From Ailanthus altissimus (lineage: Eukaryota > Streptophyta > Magnoliopsida > Sapindales > Simaroubaceae), in NCBI GenBank assembly GCA_946807835.1, contig OX327705.1, positions 17,452,501 through 17,516,500 of the forward strand: DNA of 64,000 nt. The letters run 5' to 3'. Positions 8,961 to 20,799 of this stretch are shown piece by piece; positions within the stretch are counted from its first letter, which is position 1; each line of letters opens with the position of its first letter. The position numbers were made by a program, and so were the translations under genes. The notes below the pieces were generated by a model that had not been told where the DNA came from, made no database searches, and saw only the letters and a list, made by a program, of their open reading frames with translations.

Positions 8961-11508
8961 TTCCTTTGTTTATTTTAGTGCAATAGAAATACTTTACATG
9001 CCACCAAAAAAAAAGGTTGAAAGCCAGAGGGGAATAATGCTATAATTCACCTCCCTATAGCTCATAAGAAACAATGTTTTTTTAAACATATTTGCTATTA
9101 ACACAATATTGTTAAAACAAATTACTTAGGAAACAAACCTCAAAGAATGTTTAGAAGTTTTATCGGTCTAAACAAATAAAAAATATTGGATAATCGTAAC
9201 AGTGAACAAAAAATATCTTATAACAAAACTAGTCAAAATACACAAAGAGACGTGACAAGAAAGTAGCCAATAGAGTAACAAAATGACTACCATTAGAAAC
9301 AATTGCATAATAAGAGTAATTAATGACATTATGCAAAGTGATGCTTTTCAAATGCAAACATTCTCCAAGCAATTATCATCGAAAATCAAATGTTCAATGC
9401 ATAACAATATAGCTATTTAAAAGCAGAGAAATAGTTTAACATAATGCAGAGCACAACCTGATGAATAGATCCTGGCATTCCTGGCACTATACAGAACAGA
9501 GAGTTCCATTGTTGACCAAAAGATAATGACAATATAACATGAACTCTATAGTAATAATAGAAAGAAAAAACGCATACTTCATAGTAACTTCAAGACATTA
9601 ATGGGGCCAAACAAGCATTTCCAAGCATTTATAAAAAAATAAGGGTCCTCTTCGTGAATAAAAATGATATTAGAAGGAAAATTCTAATCCTTGGTTGAAA
9701 TTGTTCCAATCCATTAACCATGCTTTCTCCTTGAGCATCAATATAATGAATGAACTCAACATATTTCAAGAAAATTACAGAAAAAGTTTAGCTAGAAGGA
9801 AAAGAATACAAGGAATCAAGGCTTCAATAATTTCACATGCAATCTTCAACATATGTTGCTAGAAGATTTCTATGGGGATGATGAGTGACACCAATTGCAT
9901 CCTTTTCATGGACCTGGTTGTGACAAAGTAAATCACAAACAAGTTATAATAAGTTGTACTCAAAATGAAAGATTGTCAAGAAGAGATAATTATTGCTGAT
10001 TACGTAACAAATTGCAACTCTGCAAGTAGTAAAAATGCAAATTCCACTTCCTTGCATGCATATGAAAAATGATGCATGTCTTTATATTCAATTCACAATT
10101 GATTGTCATCATTTGTAGACTATGGTAAGTCCATTATTTCCTTTGTTAAACCTGTGTCTTTCTGAAAAATACTATTGAGTTTACCAGATTGATGGCTAAA
10201 GCAGTACAAGTTCCTGCAGATAATTCACAGATTATAAAGCTGATAATAAAAATTAAAAAGCATTGTTAAAGTGACAATAATTAACAAGCAGCATAATAAT
10301 TGCAATATAACAATTCCTTAGTCAATTCCATTGCGGAAATACATTTCGCAAAAATAAAACACAACAAATGAAATTACAAACACTAAAATATATGAGTAAT
10401 AACTCAAAACATCTTCTACTATTACTACTGAACAATTTTCTGCAATTCTTAGAATTAGGATGATTCAGATAAAATGTGATACAACTACCATGGGTGAGGC
10501 AAGGCAAGAAAAAAAATTAAAGAACCCAGGTAAAGGTGAAAAACTACAACTAAAGATTACATCTTCCAATCCTTTTGTCCCCAACCTTAGTTGAGTCCCA
10601 TCAGTTAATGGGAGATACTTCCTAATTTCATCTCCTTAGACTAAATTTCAGTGCATAAACTTTAGATGCCTATAAACAATAATACTAATGTCTAAATTGC
10701 AATAAATGAGAAAGGCATCTTATTGTTACCTTATCCTTTTTGGTTAAGAAACAAGCCTAGAAAGACATAGTTTGACCCTTAAACACCTTTGTGGAGGTCT
10801 ATATAGAGAACAATAAATCGTTTCATCCATGTTTATACGAAGAATTAGTTTTTAACTACAACATACATTCAAGAACAATTACCCTTGTCCCAAATTCTCA
10901 CCGTACATTGATTAAATAGGGTAACAAAGAACAGAGAAATATCTAGAGTGCTACTAAATTTATGCTAACCCAGAATATAACAAAGCCATCCTAAGATCAT
11001 AATAGGCTAAGCTAAGACCAATTTAATAAGTTTAATCCTATATAAAAGAATTCATCACTAAAGAATGCATGTCTTTACCAACACAGTAGAACTATTCACC
11101 TCTTGGTGAAACACAAGCTGTAAGAAAAATCTCCACCTACTCTTTTATGAGACGAAAAGCTCTTCACAACATATATCACGAGATTCAAATGCAAATCTTT
11201 AAACACAAAAATATATAAATCATTTCACTCCAAAAAGGGACTCCAGTAGATTTGAGAGAAGAATATTATTGAAAATAACCACCATGGTAGTAATAAACAA
11301 TCTAAAGGCATATTCTTTTGATCATATCCCCAAAAATAGCTACATTGTTTGCTGAAAACAGGTAAAAAAGTCAATGCTATAAAGTAAAAAAAAAATGAGA
11401 TACAAAACAAAAAAAGAATCAAACATTGATCATTTGTAATCTTCGTTTAAAATTCAAATCACAAAAAAACTAGGTCTAATTAAAAGAAAAAAAAATCAGA
11501 ATATAAAC
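8961..11508. other. CACTA interior with unidentified exon-like segments
   Basis: AT-rich, with a few minus-strand segments that stay open and end at donor-like AG|GT sites: about 9,545-9,460 (reads VPGMPGSIHQ before GTTGTG) and about 9,770-9,670 (reads YVEFIHYIDAQGESMVNG). I cannot name them. They may be introns and exons of the captured genes. No complete gene is present. Confidence 0.3.
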
Positions 11509-11604
11509 CTGTTGTTAGATCTTGGAAAAGTCATCAAGTGCCATACGGCTCATATGCTTCTGAGCCATTCTAATTAACTATGGATCTATCATTCCGTTGA
11601 ACAT
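11509..11604 (-). pseudogene. Captured first exon of an OEP61-type TPR protein gene
   Basis: The minus strand from the ATG at 11,604 reads MFNGMIDP, stop, LIRMAQKHMSRMALDDF SKI, stop, QQ, and ends at a donor-like CAACAG|GTTTAT. This is the distinctive N-terminus of the plant outer envelope protein 61 / TPR7 family (MFNGxMDPExIRLAQEQMSRM), a tail-anchored chaperone receptor. Two codons that should be Glu and a polar residue are now TAG and TAA, so the exon is dead. Length (32 codons) and splice position fit a first exon. Downstream exons were not found. Confidence 0.6.
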
Positions 11605-11842
11605 TCTCGATTTAAGAGTATTTTGATTAAGAGAATTTTGAGAGTTTGGGAAATTTGGAAGTAATTTTAATTATTAAAAGAGAAAAAAAAATCAGTACAA
11701 AATTGGGGTATGTTGGTAATTTATATATATTTTAAAAAGATGTCTATTTAGAAGGTCACCCACCAAAACTAAATAGTGACGTTGACTGAGTTGGAGAAGA
11801 CCAAACAAAGAATCAAATATAGCAGTCTTGCGAATAGATAAA

Positions 11843-12097
11843 TCACTGATTTTGCTCCCTCTTTCGCTCCTTATCTCGGTCTCGGTCCCAGTCTTGGTCC
11901 CGCAAATTGGAAAAGGTTTTTCTCTTCTGATTTTCTTCTTCCTCTTCTTCTTCTTGTTGTTGCTGTTCAAGGGTTTTTCTTTGGTGTTCAAGGGTTTTTC
12001 TTTGGTCGGCGATTTCTTTATGGTGACGTTCCAGGGCTAATTGCTCGCGTTGAGCTTTGGAAAAAACACTAGTTTTGGGATGTCGTCGACTGGGCAC
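11843..12097 (-). pseudogene. Captured N-terminal exon of a Prp28 / DEAD-box helicase 21-like gene
   Basis: An 84-codon minus-strand frame contains VFSKAQREQLALERHHKEI, then repeated DQRK/HQRK, a Gln/Glu-rich run and an Arg/Asp-rich RDQDWDRDRDKERKRE tail. Plant Prp28 homologues (DEAD-box helicase 21, a U5 snRNP helicase acting in splicing) start with a closely similar FLTKAQREQLALxRR segment followed by an RD/RE-rich region. No helicase motif is present, so only the N-terminal exon was captured. It is the right-most of three captured fragments, all on the minus strand. Low-complexity sequence makes the match less certain than for the other two. Confidence 0.5.
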
Positions 12098-12515
12098 TTC
12101 ATTATTTGTGTGGTTTTTTTTTTTTGCTAACTAGGGTTTGTTTCTTGGGCTAATGAAGATCTTTTGAATTTTTTGCTTGGTTAATTGCAGAAGGAGAATT
12201 GAATTGAAGCGTTTGCTTGTACAAGTGAGAGGATTGATTTTGTTTTAGATGATTTTGGGCAATAATTGTATCTCAAGGTTTGGAATTCAGCCCATAGCCT
12301 TTTCAATAAATACGACATTCTTTCTAATGCTCTGCTTTGCGGCAAAGTTGAGTTCGATGATTTTGGCACTGGGTTCTTTGATTTGAAAAGTTGAGTTCTG
12401 CAACTTCGTTTTGGGTGGAGAGTCCTTCTGCAACTTCATTTTGCAAAGTGATGGGAGATGAGAAATAGGGTGCCAAAGTTCAAATGAGTTTTGGCATGTT
12501 TTGGAAATAGATAAC

Positions 12516-12595
12516 GCCCCAAAAAACGTTGTTTGGGGCTTTTTCAATTTTTATTTTCAGATATTTTTGTTATAATGTCTAAAACGACGTCGTTT
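12516..12595. other. Hairpin and ACGT-core palindrome near the CACTA right end
   Basis: 12,516-12,539 is an inverted repeat (GCCCCAAA ... TTTGGGGC). 12,582-12,595 is the perfect 14-bp palindrome AAACGACGTCGTTT with a GACGTC core like that bound by plant bZIP factors. Whether either acts as a regulatory site is unknown. Confidence 0.5.
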
Positions 12596-12654
12596 AGGCA
12601 TATATTATTTTGTTACATTTAAAATTTATTTTATTAATTAATTTTTTAAAATAA

Positions 12655-12833
12655 AAATTACCTTTTTAATATTAGAATATCACTAATTCATTGACACTTT
12701 ATTTTTTGATATTATAATATCAACACTTTATTAACACTTTATTTCACTAATAACATGGTATTAATAATTCATTGACATTATTTAAGAAAGTGTCAATGAT
12801 ATAATATCAGTAAAATCTATTTTTGTAATAGTA
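12655..12833. repeat. CACTA right subterminal repeats and terminus
   Basis: Degenerate copies of the palindromic unit seen at the left end (for example TAACATGGTATTA and TGATATTATAATATCA), interspersed with TTCATTGACA, lead to the terminal CTATTTTTGTAATAGTA. Confidence 0.55.
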
Positions 12834-13827
12834 TTCTTTATTCATAATAATTTTAAAAATAAATAACTTCCAAATAATAATAATATTATATATAAATATT
12901 TATAACTATCAAATATTTAGTGTAAGTTTAATGATTAATTTAAATATTGTAATTACTGTATAATAATGATATAGTAATGATAATTTATAATATGTTACTT
13001 AAAATATTAAAACTATAATAATATTTTATAAATTATTATTTAATTAAAAGGTTTTAAAATTTTTTTCTCCAACACATTTATTCCATTAAATTGATGTCAA
13101 TTGAAGTTAGAATCTGAAAACCTAAATGAGAAACCCTTGATATTTTGTTGAAGCAAATCTAGAAAAACTTGCTTGTGAAATTTTTTTATGGTTACTCTGT
13201 GGTAGGCACTTGAAGACTTTATGATAGTTCTGATTATTACTGTAAACATGAAAATTAATATTATGATAAATAGAGTAAATAAATGTCAATTTAATATACA
13301 TAAAAAAAAAGTGGAAACAAGTTACAAAATAAGTATGAAAGCCATTGATGAATAGGGACTGCAGCTAGCCATCGAAAGCGAAGGGATAGGTGTCTATACA
13401 AAGTAAATAAATTAAATGAAGAATTTCTAAGACAAGCTAATAAGTCTATATTTTAAAATATATTTCGAAGAGGAAACTAATTGGTAAATAAGTTAGCCAG
13501 TCACATGAGATATTTGAGATTGTGTTAAATGATTAATCGCTTTTCTTTGTAAATTTTGTAAGTTGTAACAACACTTATAGTATCAGCGAACTAACCATAA
13601 TTTATAATCATTTTAGCATTTTTCTAGAACATATTTGTGATTTGTTCTTTATTATCTAATTGTATAGAGTAAAAAAAAAAAATTTCAAAGTTTAATCAGA
13701 GAAATATTTTAACACATACTTTGCTTCCCAATACGCCAACTTTTTTTAATCTTTTCAATTTTAGTATATTCAAGAGACTCCCTTCCTCTTACTTGCCTGC
13801 TTATTAACTCATGCATATTTTTTAGTA
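12834..13827. other. AT-rich stretch, nothing recognised
   Basis: No open frame, repeat or RNA gene supported between the CACTA end and the copia insertion site. Confidence 0.5.
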
Positions 13828-13894
13828 GAATCCCAAATTTTTTATTAAAGAATAAGTAATATTCTTATATAAAAAATATGAATCCCAAATTCTT
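13828..13894. repeat. Partial duplication of the copia LTR start and its flank
   Basis: AATCCCAAATT...TTATTAAAGAATAAGTAATATT occurs here and again at about 13,881-13,914 across the flank/LTR junction. It is a local tandem duplication of about 50 bp that includes the first bases of the LTR. Confidence 0.6.
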
Positions 13895-14070
13895 TATTAA
13901 AGAATAAGTAATATTTCCATATTTTTACAATATGTATTGTAATTAATATAAAATATTATGTCTTATTTTATTTTAAATTTTTTATTTTGTATTTGTTTTA
14001 AGCTTATATAAAGGTCATATTTGTATATTATTTTATATAGTAAAATATACAGTTCATTCTATTTCTCACA
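13895..14070 (+). repeat. 5' LTR, copia 13.9-20.2 kb
   Basis: 176 bp, aligned end to end with 19,982-20,169. It contains a TATATAAAGG promoter-like TATA sequence near 14,004-14,013. Confidence 0.85.
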
Positions 14071-14083
14071 TAATATCATAACC
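14071..14083 (+). other. Decayed primer-binding site
   Basis: TAATATCATAACC stands exactly where plant copia elements have TGGTATCAGAGCC. Differences are mostly G to A changes. Confidence 0.6.
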
Positions 14084-14899
14084 TAAATTTTGATTCCATC
14101 ACTATCTTGTTGTTTAGCGGGAATTTGCGAGAATTTTTTTGAAAACTTGTCAGAAAGTTGTCAAAAGTTCGTCGGAGTTCGCTAGAGTTTGCCATGATTG
14201 ACACCGCCTAGACCAGGACGTTGCCTAGACCACTTTACTCGGAATCAACTGGAGATTCCAACAGCACCAGAATCTTGTCCATTCAACACCACATGCGCCC
14301 CCACGCACCTTTGAATAAATCCATCGTTGTCCACCTCAGATCTCGACTGTTTTCCAGCGCGTGGTTCCTCAACGCCGACACCGTTCAACTCCTCATCACT
14401 AGATCCATCAACTATGGTGTCCTCTTTCTCCAATTGGTCCTCCAATTTGCACTAAGTGTCTATTTGTAAACTTTTTAATATTTTGAGGTGGGATTGTAAT
14501 TTTTTATATTTTTTGGGTAATTTTAAAAAATTTGAAAGTTTAGGGTCATTTTTGTAATTATTAAAATTTTAAGGGTAGTTTTTAATTTAAAAATATTTAA
14601 GGGATCATTTTGTAATTATTAAAAATTTTACGGTTAAATTGCAGTTATTAAATATTTAGGGAATAAATTACATATTTTTAAAATTTATGGATAAGTCTGA
14701 TACTTCTCAATATTATTTTTCTATTGGTTCTGATCTACTTAATTCATGTCATCATTGCCACTAACCTGAACTGTGTCAAGGTGTTACTTTACAGGATTTG
14801 CTGTTACTACTGTACAGGATAATGTGAGTCTTTCTTCTAATTTGGCTAGTAATCTTAAACCTTTACTCTATTTACTCTTCTCTAACTTTGGTGAACCCT
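14084..14899 (+). pseudogene. Copia leader/gag region, not readable
   Basis: Lies where gag should be. 14,221-14,469 is open but gives no gag similarity. 14,470-14,700 is AT-rich low-complexity sequence with repeated TTTAAGGG-like phrases. Gag is probably replaced or eroded. Confidence 0.35.
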
Positions 14900-15852
14900 T
14901 AATTTCTGATTCCTCTAGCATTTTAGGTAATTTTTCTTGATATTTTAACTCTGCATGTTGCAATCACATAACTTCTGATTCTACAGTTTTCTCCTTTAAA
15001 CCTCTTACTTCTTCTTTACCCGTTATTCAAACTGCCAATGGTTCTCTCATGAAAGTTAATCATGTTGTTCAAGTGCCTTGCCCTAACCTTTTTGTATCTG
15101 ACACCTTTTTTATTCCTAACTTCACATTAAATCTTTTATATGTCAGTCAACTATGTGAACTTAGCCTTAATGTCTTGTTTACTGCTTTTGGTTATTGTGT
15201 GCAAGATCCGAAGATAGGTTGGACGTTTGTATGAACTCATTTCATTAGATTTATCTTCTCCATGCCTTTCATCTGTAGCATCTCTCTCTCCAAAACCTTG
15301 TTAGTAGCATCTATCTCTTCAGTATCTTTGTTACAACTTTGATACTCTCATTTGGGTCATGTGTCAAATAATCACATATGATCTCTAATATCTAGCGGTC
15401 ATTTAGGTGTTGTCTCTAATAATAAACATGATTGTTTGATATGTCATTTAGCTAAATAACCAGTTTTACTTTTTAATGATAGTACTATTGTCTCTCATAC
15501 TCCATTTGATATTATATACTCTGATATATAGAATCCTTCTCCCATTGCCACTATAGGAGGATCTAAATATTTTGTTATTTTCGTTGATGACTATTCTCAA
15601 TATACTTGATTGTTTCTTATAAAACAATGACCAAAACTTACTAAAATTTATTGTGATTTAGCTTAGATGATTAAAATCCAGTTCTCCTCTCTAATTAAGG
15701 TTTTTCGAACAGATAATACCGTGGAGTACAGAGATTAACTTTCTAAATTTTTTACAGGAATACGGTACTATTTGTCAAAAGTCTTGTTCTGGTACATCTA
15801 GCAAAATGGAAAAACAGAATGCAAACACAAGTATATTTAAGACACCATCTGA
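14900..15852 (+). pseudogene. Copia protease / pre-integrase / integrase remnant
   Basis: The readable stretch at 15,049-15,234 (FIPNFTLNLLYVSQLCEL) matches the conserved copia segment before the integrase zinc finger. Further on, HLGHVS and DDYSQYT correspond to the integrase zinc-finger and core strands. Stops (for example after GWTFV at 15,234) and frame changes interrupt it throughout. The frame is cut at about 15,852 by a solo LTR and resumes at about 17,816. Confidence 0.75.
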
Positions 15853-17815
15853 TAAGCGCATTTTATATATGATATTACACTCGTCTTAATTTGATAATTG
15901 CTCATTTTGAATGTGAATTTATGGCTTTTTATGTATAGTAATTTAATTTTGTAGATTTCAAGTTAATGAAGCTATTTGGGATGAAATTAAAAAAAACAAG
16001 CAAAAGACCAAAAATGCTACAATGCTATGAACAGTGATGCTACAGTGCCAGCAACAGTGTTTAGTGCCATAGTGTCAGAAAGTGGCGCCCAGGCACCGAA
16101 AAGTGGCACCCAGGAGTCAAAACAAGCAGAAAGCTTGTCGCTCAAGGTACCAAAATATGGCACCCAGGCTCCACCACCTATTTTAGCCCCCCTTTTCTTA
16201 TCTTAATTTGAAACCTATAAATACTACCCTTTAGCCATTTTCTCAACTATCAAAGTGAGGCATAGAATTTGTAAAAGAGAATAAGGATTGAGCTCAAATT
16301 TAAAGATAAGAAATGATGTCTCGAAGGTTTCTTGAGCATCATTGAAGACATTTGAAGGATTGAAACCTTGGAAACATCCCCAAATTCTATCTTTTCTTTG
16401 TATTTTCCATTTTGTTTAAATTTTCATCTTTGAATAATATTTATATATATTTGTATCTATGCATTTCTAGATAATTTTAGTTATAGTTGGATTTGTATGT
16501 GATTAAACTTGAATTCTAAAGCTTGATGTAGTCTTATATATATTATGTTTGGATGATTTAGTATATTTTCGTATAATTAATTTATGTTTCTCTATGCTTA
16601 ATGCTTCCAATTGATTGAAAAATGAATTGGTTGTTGTGGAGTATGGATTGATGCTTGGGACAGCTTGACCCATTTATTGGATTTGGGAGAAACATAGCCT
16701 TAGGTTGTTATTGAGTTAGGAGGCTAATAACACTCAGGTAATCACTGTGGTATTCTTAAGGATTGCATATGGTGCACACCAAGTGTTTGATAAAATGTGT
16801 GAGAACACTTGTGGTGTGCCATTTTGCATAGGATTTCATTTGACACTCGGGAGAAGTAATGAAATTAATCATTAGGTAATCAATTTAAGGGTTGCATAAT
16901 GCATGTATAGGTAAGCAAGTTAGATAGGGATATCAGCTTGAACATGTATGCATAATATCTCATTCAGCACTCGGGAGAGGAAATGAGATTAGGCTTAAGT
17001 CATTGATTAATGAATTGAATGAAATGTTAAATAGCAGGAACATAGGAAGATTAGAATGAAATCAATACTCTAGGATCTCATTTTATAGAATTCACCATAT
17101 CACAAGATTATCATTTTATTGTTAGATTATATGTTCTAGGCCTTGATGGAACTCTATTGAACAATATGTGTTGATGTTGTTATGTGTTTAATGGTTATCT
17201 TGTGTTATTTGTTTATACTTTTTATGTGATTAATGCTTCTAATTGCATTGAGAAATGGATTAGATGATCTAAATATTTAGGTTATGTGCGTAGGAAAGTT
17301 TAATCCATATGTTGGTTGTAAAAAGCGTAGCTTTGAGTTTGTTGAGTTAGGAGACTAATGGACTTAGGGTAGTCACATAAGGGTTGCTTAATGCGTGTAT
17401 GTATAACGGGTTAGATAGGGATATCAACTTAGTTGCATATGCATAGTATCTTGTTCGGCACTTGGGAGAGGGAATGAGATTAGTCTTAAGCCCTTAATTA
17501 ATGAATATATTAGATTGGTTGTTGATCACTAATGACAAAGACTATAGAAACAATAAAAGGAAACCAAGTCCTTAGAACCCTATTGCCATAGATCTCTCAT
17601 GTCTTTAATTTACCAAGTTATTTAGTTTGAAGTTGTTTTTAATTCAATAATTCATCATACCCTTTAGATTAGCCTAGATAAAGTCAGGTTTCCAACATCA
17701 TAATACTTAGCATTAATTTAGGACACAATCCTCGTGGGAACGATACTCACTCACCACTTTATTACTTACTCACGACCCGTGCACTTGCGGTTACAAATTC
17801 GCTTGTATAATTTCA
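15853..17815 (+). repeat. Nested gypsy-type solo LTR
   Basis: Begins TGATAAGCGCATTTTA, the characteristic start of plant Athila/Tat-group gypsy LTRs. It ends with a segment (about 17,730-17,800) typical of their 3' end: GTGGGAACGATACT, then CCGTGCACTTGCGG. No internal gypsy sequence remains, so it is a solo LTR left after LTR-LTR recombination. The split integrase frame resumes on the far side. A similar AAGAC-CAT sequence occurs on both sides, but a clean 5-bp target duplication is not visible. Confidence 0.75.
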
Positions 17816-18440
17816 CGAAGACCATATGTGCTCTCCTTATCTCTTTCTTCTGTTCTAAACAGTTTTGGGGAGAAGCTGCCTTGACCGTTGTCTTTAACAT
17901 TAATCGTATTCCTTCTCCCGTCATAGAGAACAAGTCATCTTATGAGTATCTTTATGGAAATTCACTTAATTATAGTCTCCTTAAAGTATTTGGTTGTGTC
18001 CATTTTATTTTTCTTTAAAAAGATAAACACACCAAACTCGAGCCACGTACTCGATTATATTGCTTCTTATGATAAGGATAAAACATAAAGGTTATAGGTT
18101 TTAGGAGTCTATATCTAACTGTCTTTGCATCTTTCATCACGTAGTATTTTTCGAGAATAAATATTTTTCTCTGTGTCCAACTTTCATTTTATGTCTCCTT
18201 CTATTTCACAATTATTTACAGATAATACTACTGATTTTTTTCTTGATGTTTCATATATAGATAATTCTTTTGTGTTTCATACAAGTGAATCTACTGATAC
18301 GATGCTTGCTCTTGAGCAACCTACCATATTCGAATGATCTGCTCTAGACACTTCTAAGGTTTTTTTTACACATTCTCTTCATCATTTATCTCGGGTAAGA
18401 GAACTTCCTGTTAAACTTTAGGATTATCAGTGCTTTTCTA
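17816..18440 (+). pseudogene. Copia integrase C-terminal remnant
   Basis: Reads ICALLISFFCSKQFWGEAAL then INRIPSPVIENKSSYEYLYG and LLKVFGCVHF, the conserved end of the copia integrase, in a frame open to 18,018. It closely parallels the copy at 33,732-34,520 minus. Frames break after 18,018. Confidence 0.8.
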
Positions 18441-18489
18441 CTACTCTTTTCTTATATGAGCCTCAATCCTATTTGGCAATAAGTAATGA

Positions 18490-19970
18490 TAGAATAATTA
18501 TAGGCCCTTGAAAAGTAGCTTACTTGAGATTTTGTTACTCTTCCACCTAATAAGATTATCATTAGATGCAAATCGGTATACAAGATCAAGACTAAGTCTG
18601 ATGGATCTATTAAGAGATACAAAGCTCATCTTATTGCAAAGGACTTTACTCAAAAATATTGGATTGATTATGAAGAACATTTGTCCTATTTGCTCGACTT
18701 ACTTCTGTTCAGAGTTTGTTAGCTATTATTGCTCTTCGTGGATGGTCATTATTTCAGATGGATGTAAAAAATGCTTTCCTTAATGGTGATCTCATTGAAG
18801 AAGTCTATATGAAGCTTCCTCCTGGTTATCCATACCCTCTAAGGAAAGTCTGCAAACTTTGTTGTGCTCTATACGACCTTAAAACAAGCTCCTCGTACAA
18901 GATTTACCAAGTTTAATAGAACTATTCTTTAGTATAGTTTTCAGTCTAGTCCCTATAACTCAGCTTTATTTGTTTGTAAGATAAGACGAGGTTGTGTTCT
19001 ACTTCTTCTTTATGTTAAAGATATGATTATCATGGGTGATGGTCTTCTTGGTATTTTCATTCTCAAGATCTTTCTTCAGAAATACTTTGGAATGAAAGAT
19101 CTTGGCACCTTTAATTATTTTCTTGGGCTTGAAGTAATGTCTAATTCTACAGGGTATTATCTTTCACAAGTTAAATATGCATCAGATATACTTGACAAGG
19201 CTGGCTTGATAGATAGTAAGACTACCTCTACTCCCCTAGAGCTTAATACCAAACTTTGATCTTCTGATGGTACTCTCCTTAGTAATGCAACTGTTTATCG
19301 CCAGTTAGTTGGTAATTTAGTTTATCACACTATCAATTGATTAGATATTGCCTATGTTGTTCATGTTATCAGTTAGTTTATGACCGCTCTTCGTATCTCT
19401 CATTTTACAGCCGTTCTTTATATTCTGCAATATCTCAAGGGTATATTTTTTCATGGTCTCTATTTTTTAGCTCATTCTGATTGGGCTTATGTTGTGAGCT
19501 TATGCTAATTCTGATTGGGTAAGTGATCATACAGATTAATAATCAACTACTGAGTTTTATATTTTCTTGGGAGATTCTTTTTTTTCATGAAAAAGTAAAA
19601 AATAGACGCCTACTACCTATTCTACTACTAAGGATGAGTATCGTGCCATTGTTGATACTAGACAAGAAATGATTTGGCTTCGATGGCTTCTTGAAGATAT
19701 GAGTATTACTTACTTTGGCGCTATAGGTCTTTATTGTGACAATCAGAGTGATATTCAAATCGTCCACAATGATATTTTTCATGAGCGGACTAAGCATATT
19801 GAGACAAATTGCCACTTTGTTTGGCAACATATTTCTTAAGACACTGTTACGCTCCACTCTATCTCCTATGAGGATTAACTTGCTGATATCTTTACCAAAT
19901 CTCTACTTCCTGGCTATTTTTATGCTATAGTCTCTAAACTCAAGCTTACTTTTACTGTGCCATCTTGAGT
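18490..19970 (+). pseudogene. Copia reverse transcriptase and RNase H remnant
   Basis: Reverse transcriptase signatures are spread over several frames: LFQMDVKNAFLNGDLIEEVY (about 18,750-18,810), YGL-like remnant, and YVKDM where the catalytic YVDDM should be (about 19,013). GLEVMSNSTGYYLSQVKYA follows. RNase H pieces (YCDNQS-like, TKHIETNCHFV) reach 19,900. Repeated stops plus loss of one catalytic aspartate make it inactive. Confidence 0.8.
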
Positions 19971-19981
19971 TTGAAGGAGAA

Positions 19982-20169
19982 TATTAAGAAATAAGTAATA
20001 TTCCATAATATTATTCTATTTTTACTATATGTATTGCAATTAATGTAAAATATTCTCTATCGTATTTTATTCTAAATTTCCTATTTTGTATTTGTCTTAA
20101 GTCTATATAAAAGCCATCTCTATACATTATTTTAAACAATAAAATATACAGTTCATTATATTTCTCACA
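19982..20169 (+). repeat. 3' LTR, copia 13.9-20.2 kb
   Basis: 188 bp, preceded by the purine-rich GAAGGAGAA at about 19,973-19,981 and followed by the TTCTT target duplication. Confidence 0.85.
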
Positions 20170-20174
20170 TTCTT

Positions 20175-20799
20175 CAATCAAATCTACTTTAATTGCTTAT
20201 AAAGCAAACATTAAAGATAGCATATGAGTATGCTCTTGAGGTAGAAGAGGATGATTATGTTATTCCACAAATAGTTAACAAAAAAAATTATTTTTCTTTC
20301 TATTTAACTTAATATAGAACCAAGCACCACAACCAATCTCTGCTCTAGATTTTTTTGTCAAATGAACTCGTTTATCCTTTGACCAGAAACCTGCATGATT
20401 ACAAATAAATTTTTTAAGGTAAGATTAATGATATTTTTTTTTATCATAACTCTCTCCTCTGATGCTAAACCCCAATCTTAACTTATACTCATTATTAAAA
20501 TCGTACGCTAATCACTCTCATATAGAATTTATATCAAATCTATATTTTCAATTAAATTTACCCATACGTTCTGATCTTATACTAATTGCAGTCATTTAAA
20601 GCATGAACAAGGGAAATTAATAAAAACAAATAGAGAAACTATTGTTTAAAATATTAAAATTATGTGCCTATAACAAACACAAATAGAAAAATATTTCAAT
20701 AACCGAAAAAATAAGTATAAAGGAAAAATCAAATGGACATCTCAATTGAAATCCAGCTTGGTATAAGATAATTAAATTTTGATAATATATATATATAAA
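20175..20799. other. Intergenic, nothing recognised
   Basis: AT-rich sequence between two retroelements, with no supported gene. Confidence 0.5.

Larger units (their letters stand above)
3990..12833. mobile_element. CACTA-like (En/Spm) element carrying host gene fragments
   Basis: The left end begins CACTTTTACAAAAATGG (3,990). The reverse complement of the right end begins TACTATTACAAAAATAG (12,833). These match at most positions and resemble the CACT...CAAAAA termini of plant CACTA transposons. Both subterminal zones carry the same degenerate palindromic repeat (a TGACACCATGGTATCA-like core), which is another CACTA hallmark. The 8.8-kb interior has no transposase that I can recognise. Instead it holds decayed pieces of three host genes on the minus strand and a nested copia element. 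Possible 3-bp duplications (TTT/TTC) are imperfect. Family assignment is fairly likely; the exact right boundary is less certain because the terminal G appears mutated. Confidence 0.55.
13895..20169 (+). mobile_element. Decayed Ty1-copia retrotransposon with perfect target duplication
   Basis: Short LTRs (13,895-14,070 and 19,982-20,169) start TATTAA and end TCTCACA. They are flanked by an exact 5-bp duplication TTCTT (13,890-13,894 and 20,170-20,174). Inside, plus-strand remnants follow copia order: protease/pre-integrase, integrase, reverse transcriptase, RNase H. All carry many stops and frameshifts. The integrase region is interrupted by a 1.96-kb gypsy-type solo LTR. It is the same family as the better preserved minus-strand element at 32,070-34,530. 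Confidence 0.9.

Noticed and set aside
14221..14469. 82-codon plus-strand frame with Pro/His/Arg-rich start
   Set aside because: It lies in the copia leader/gag position but has no gag similarity, and an equally long frame exists on the other strand. Not called as a gene.
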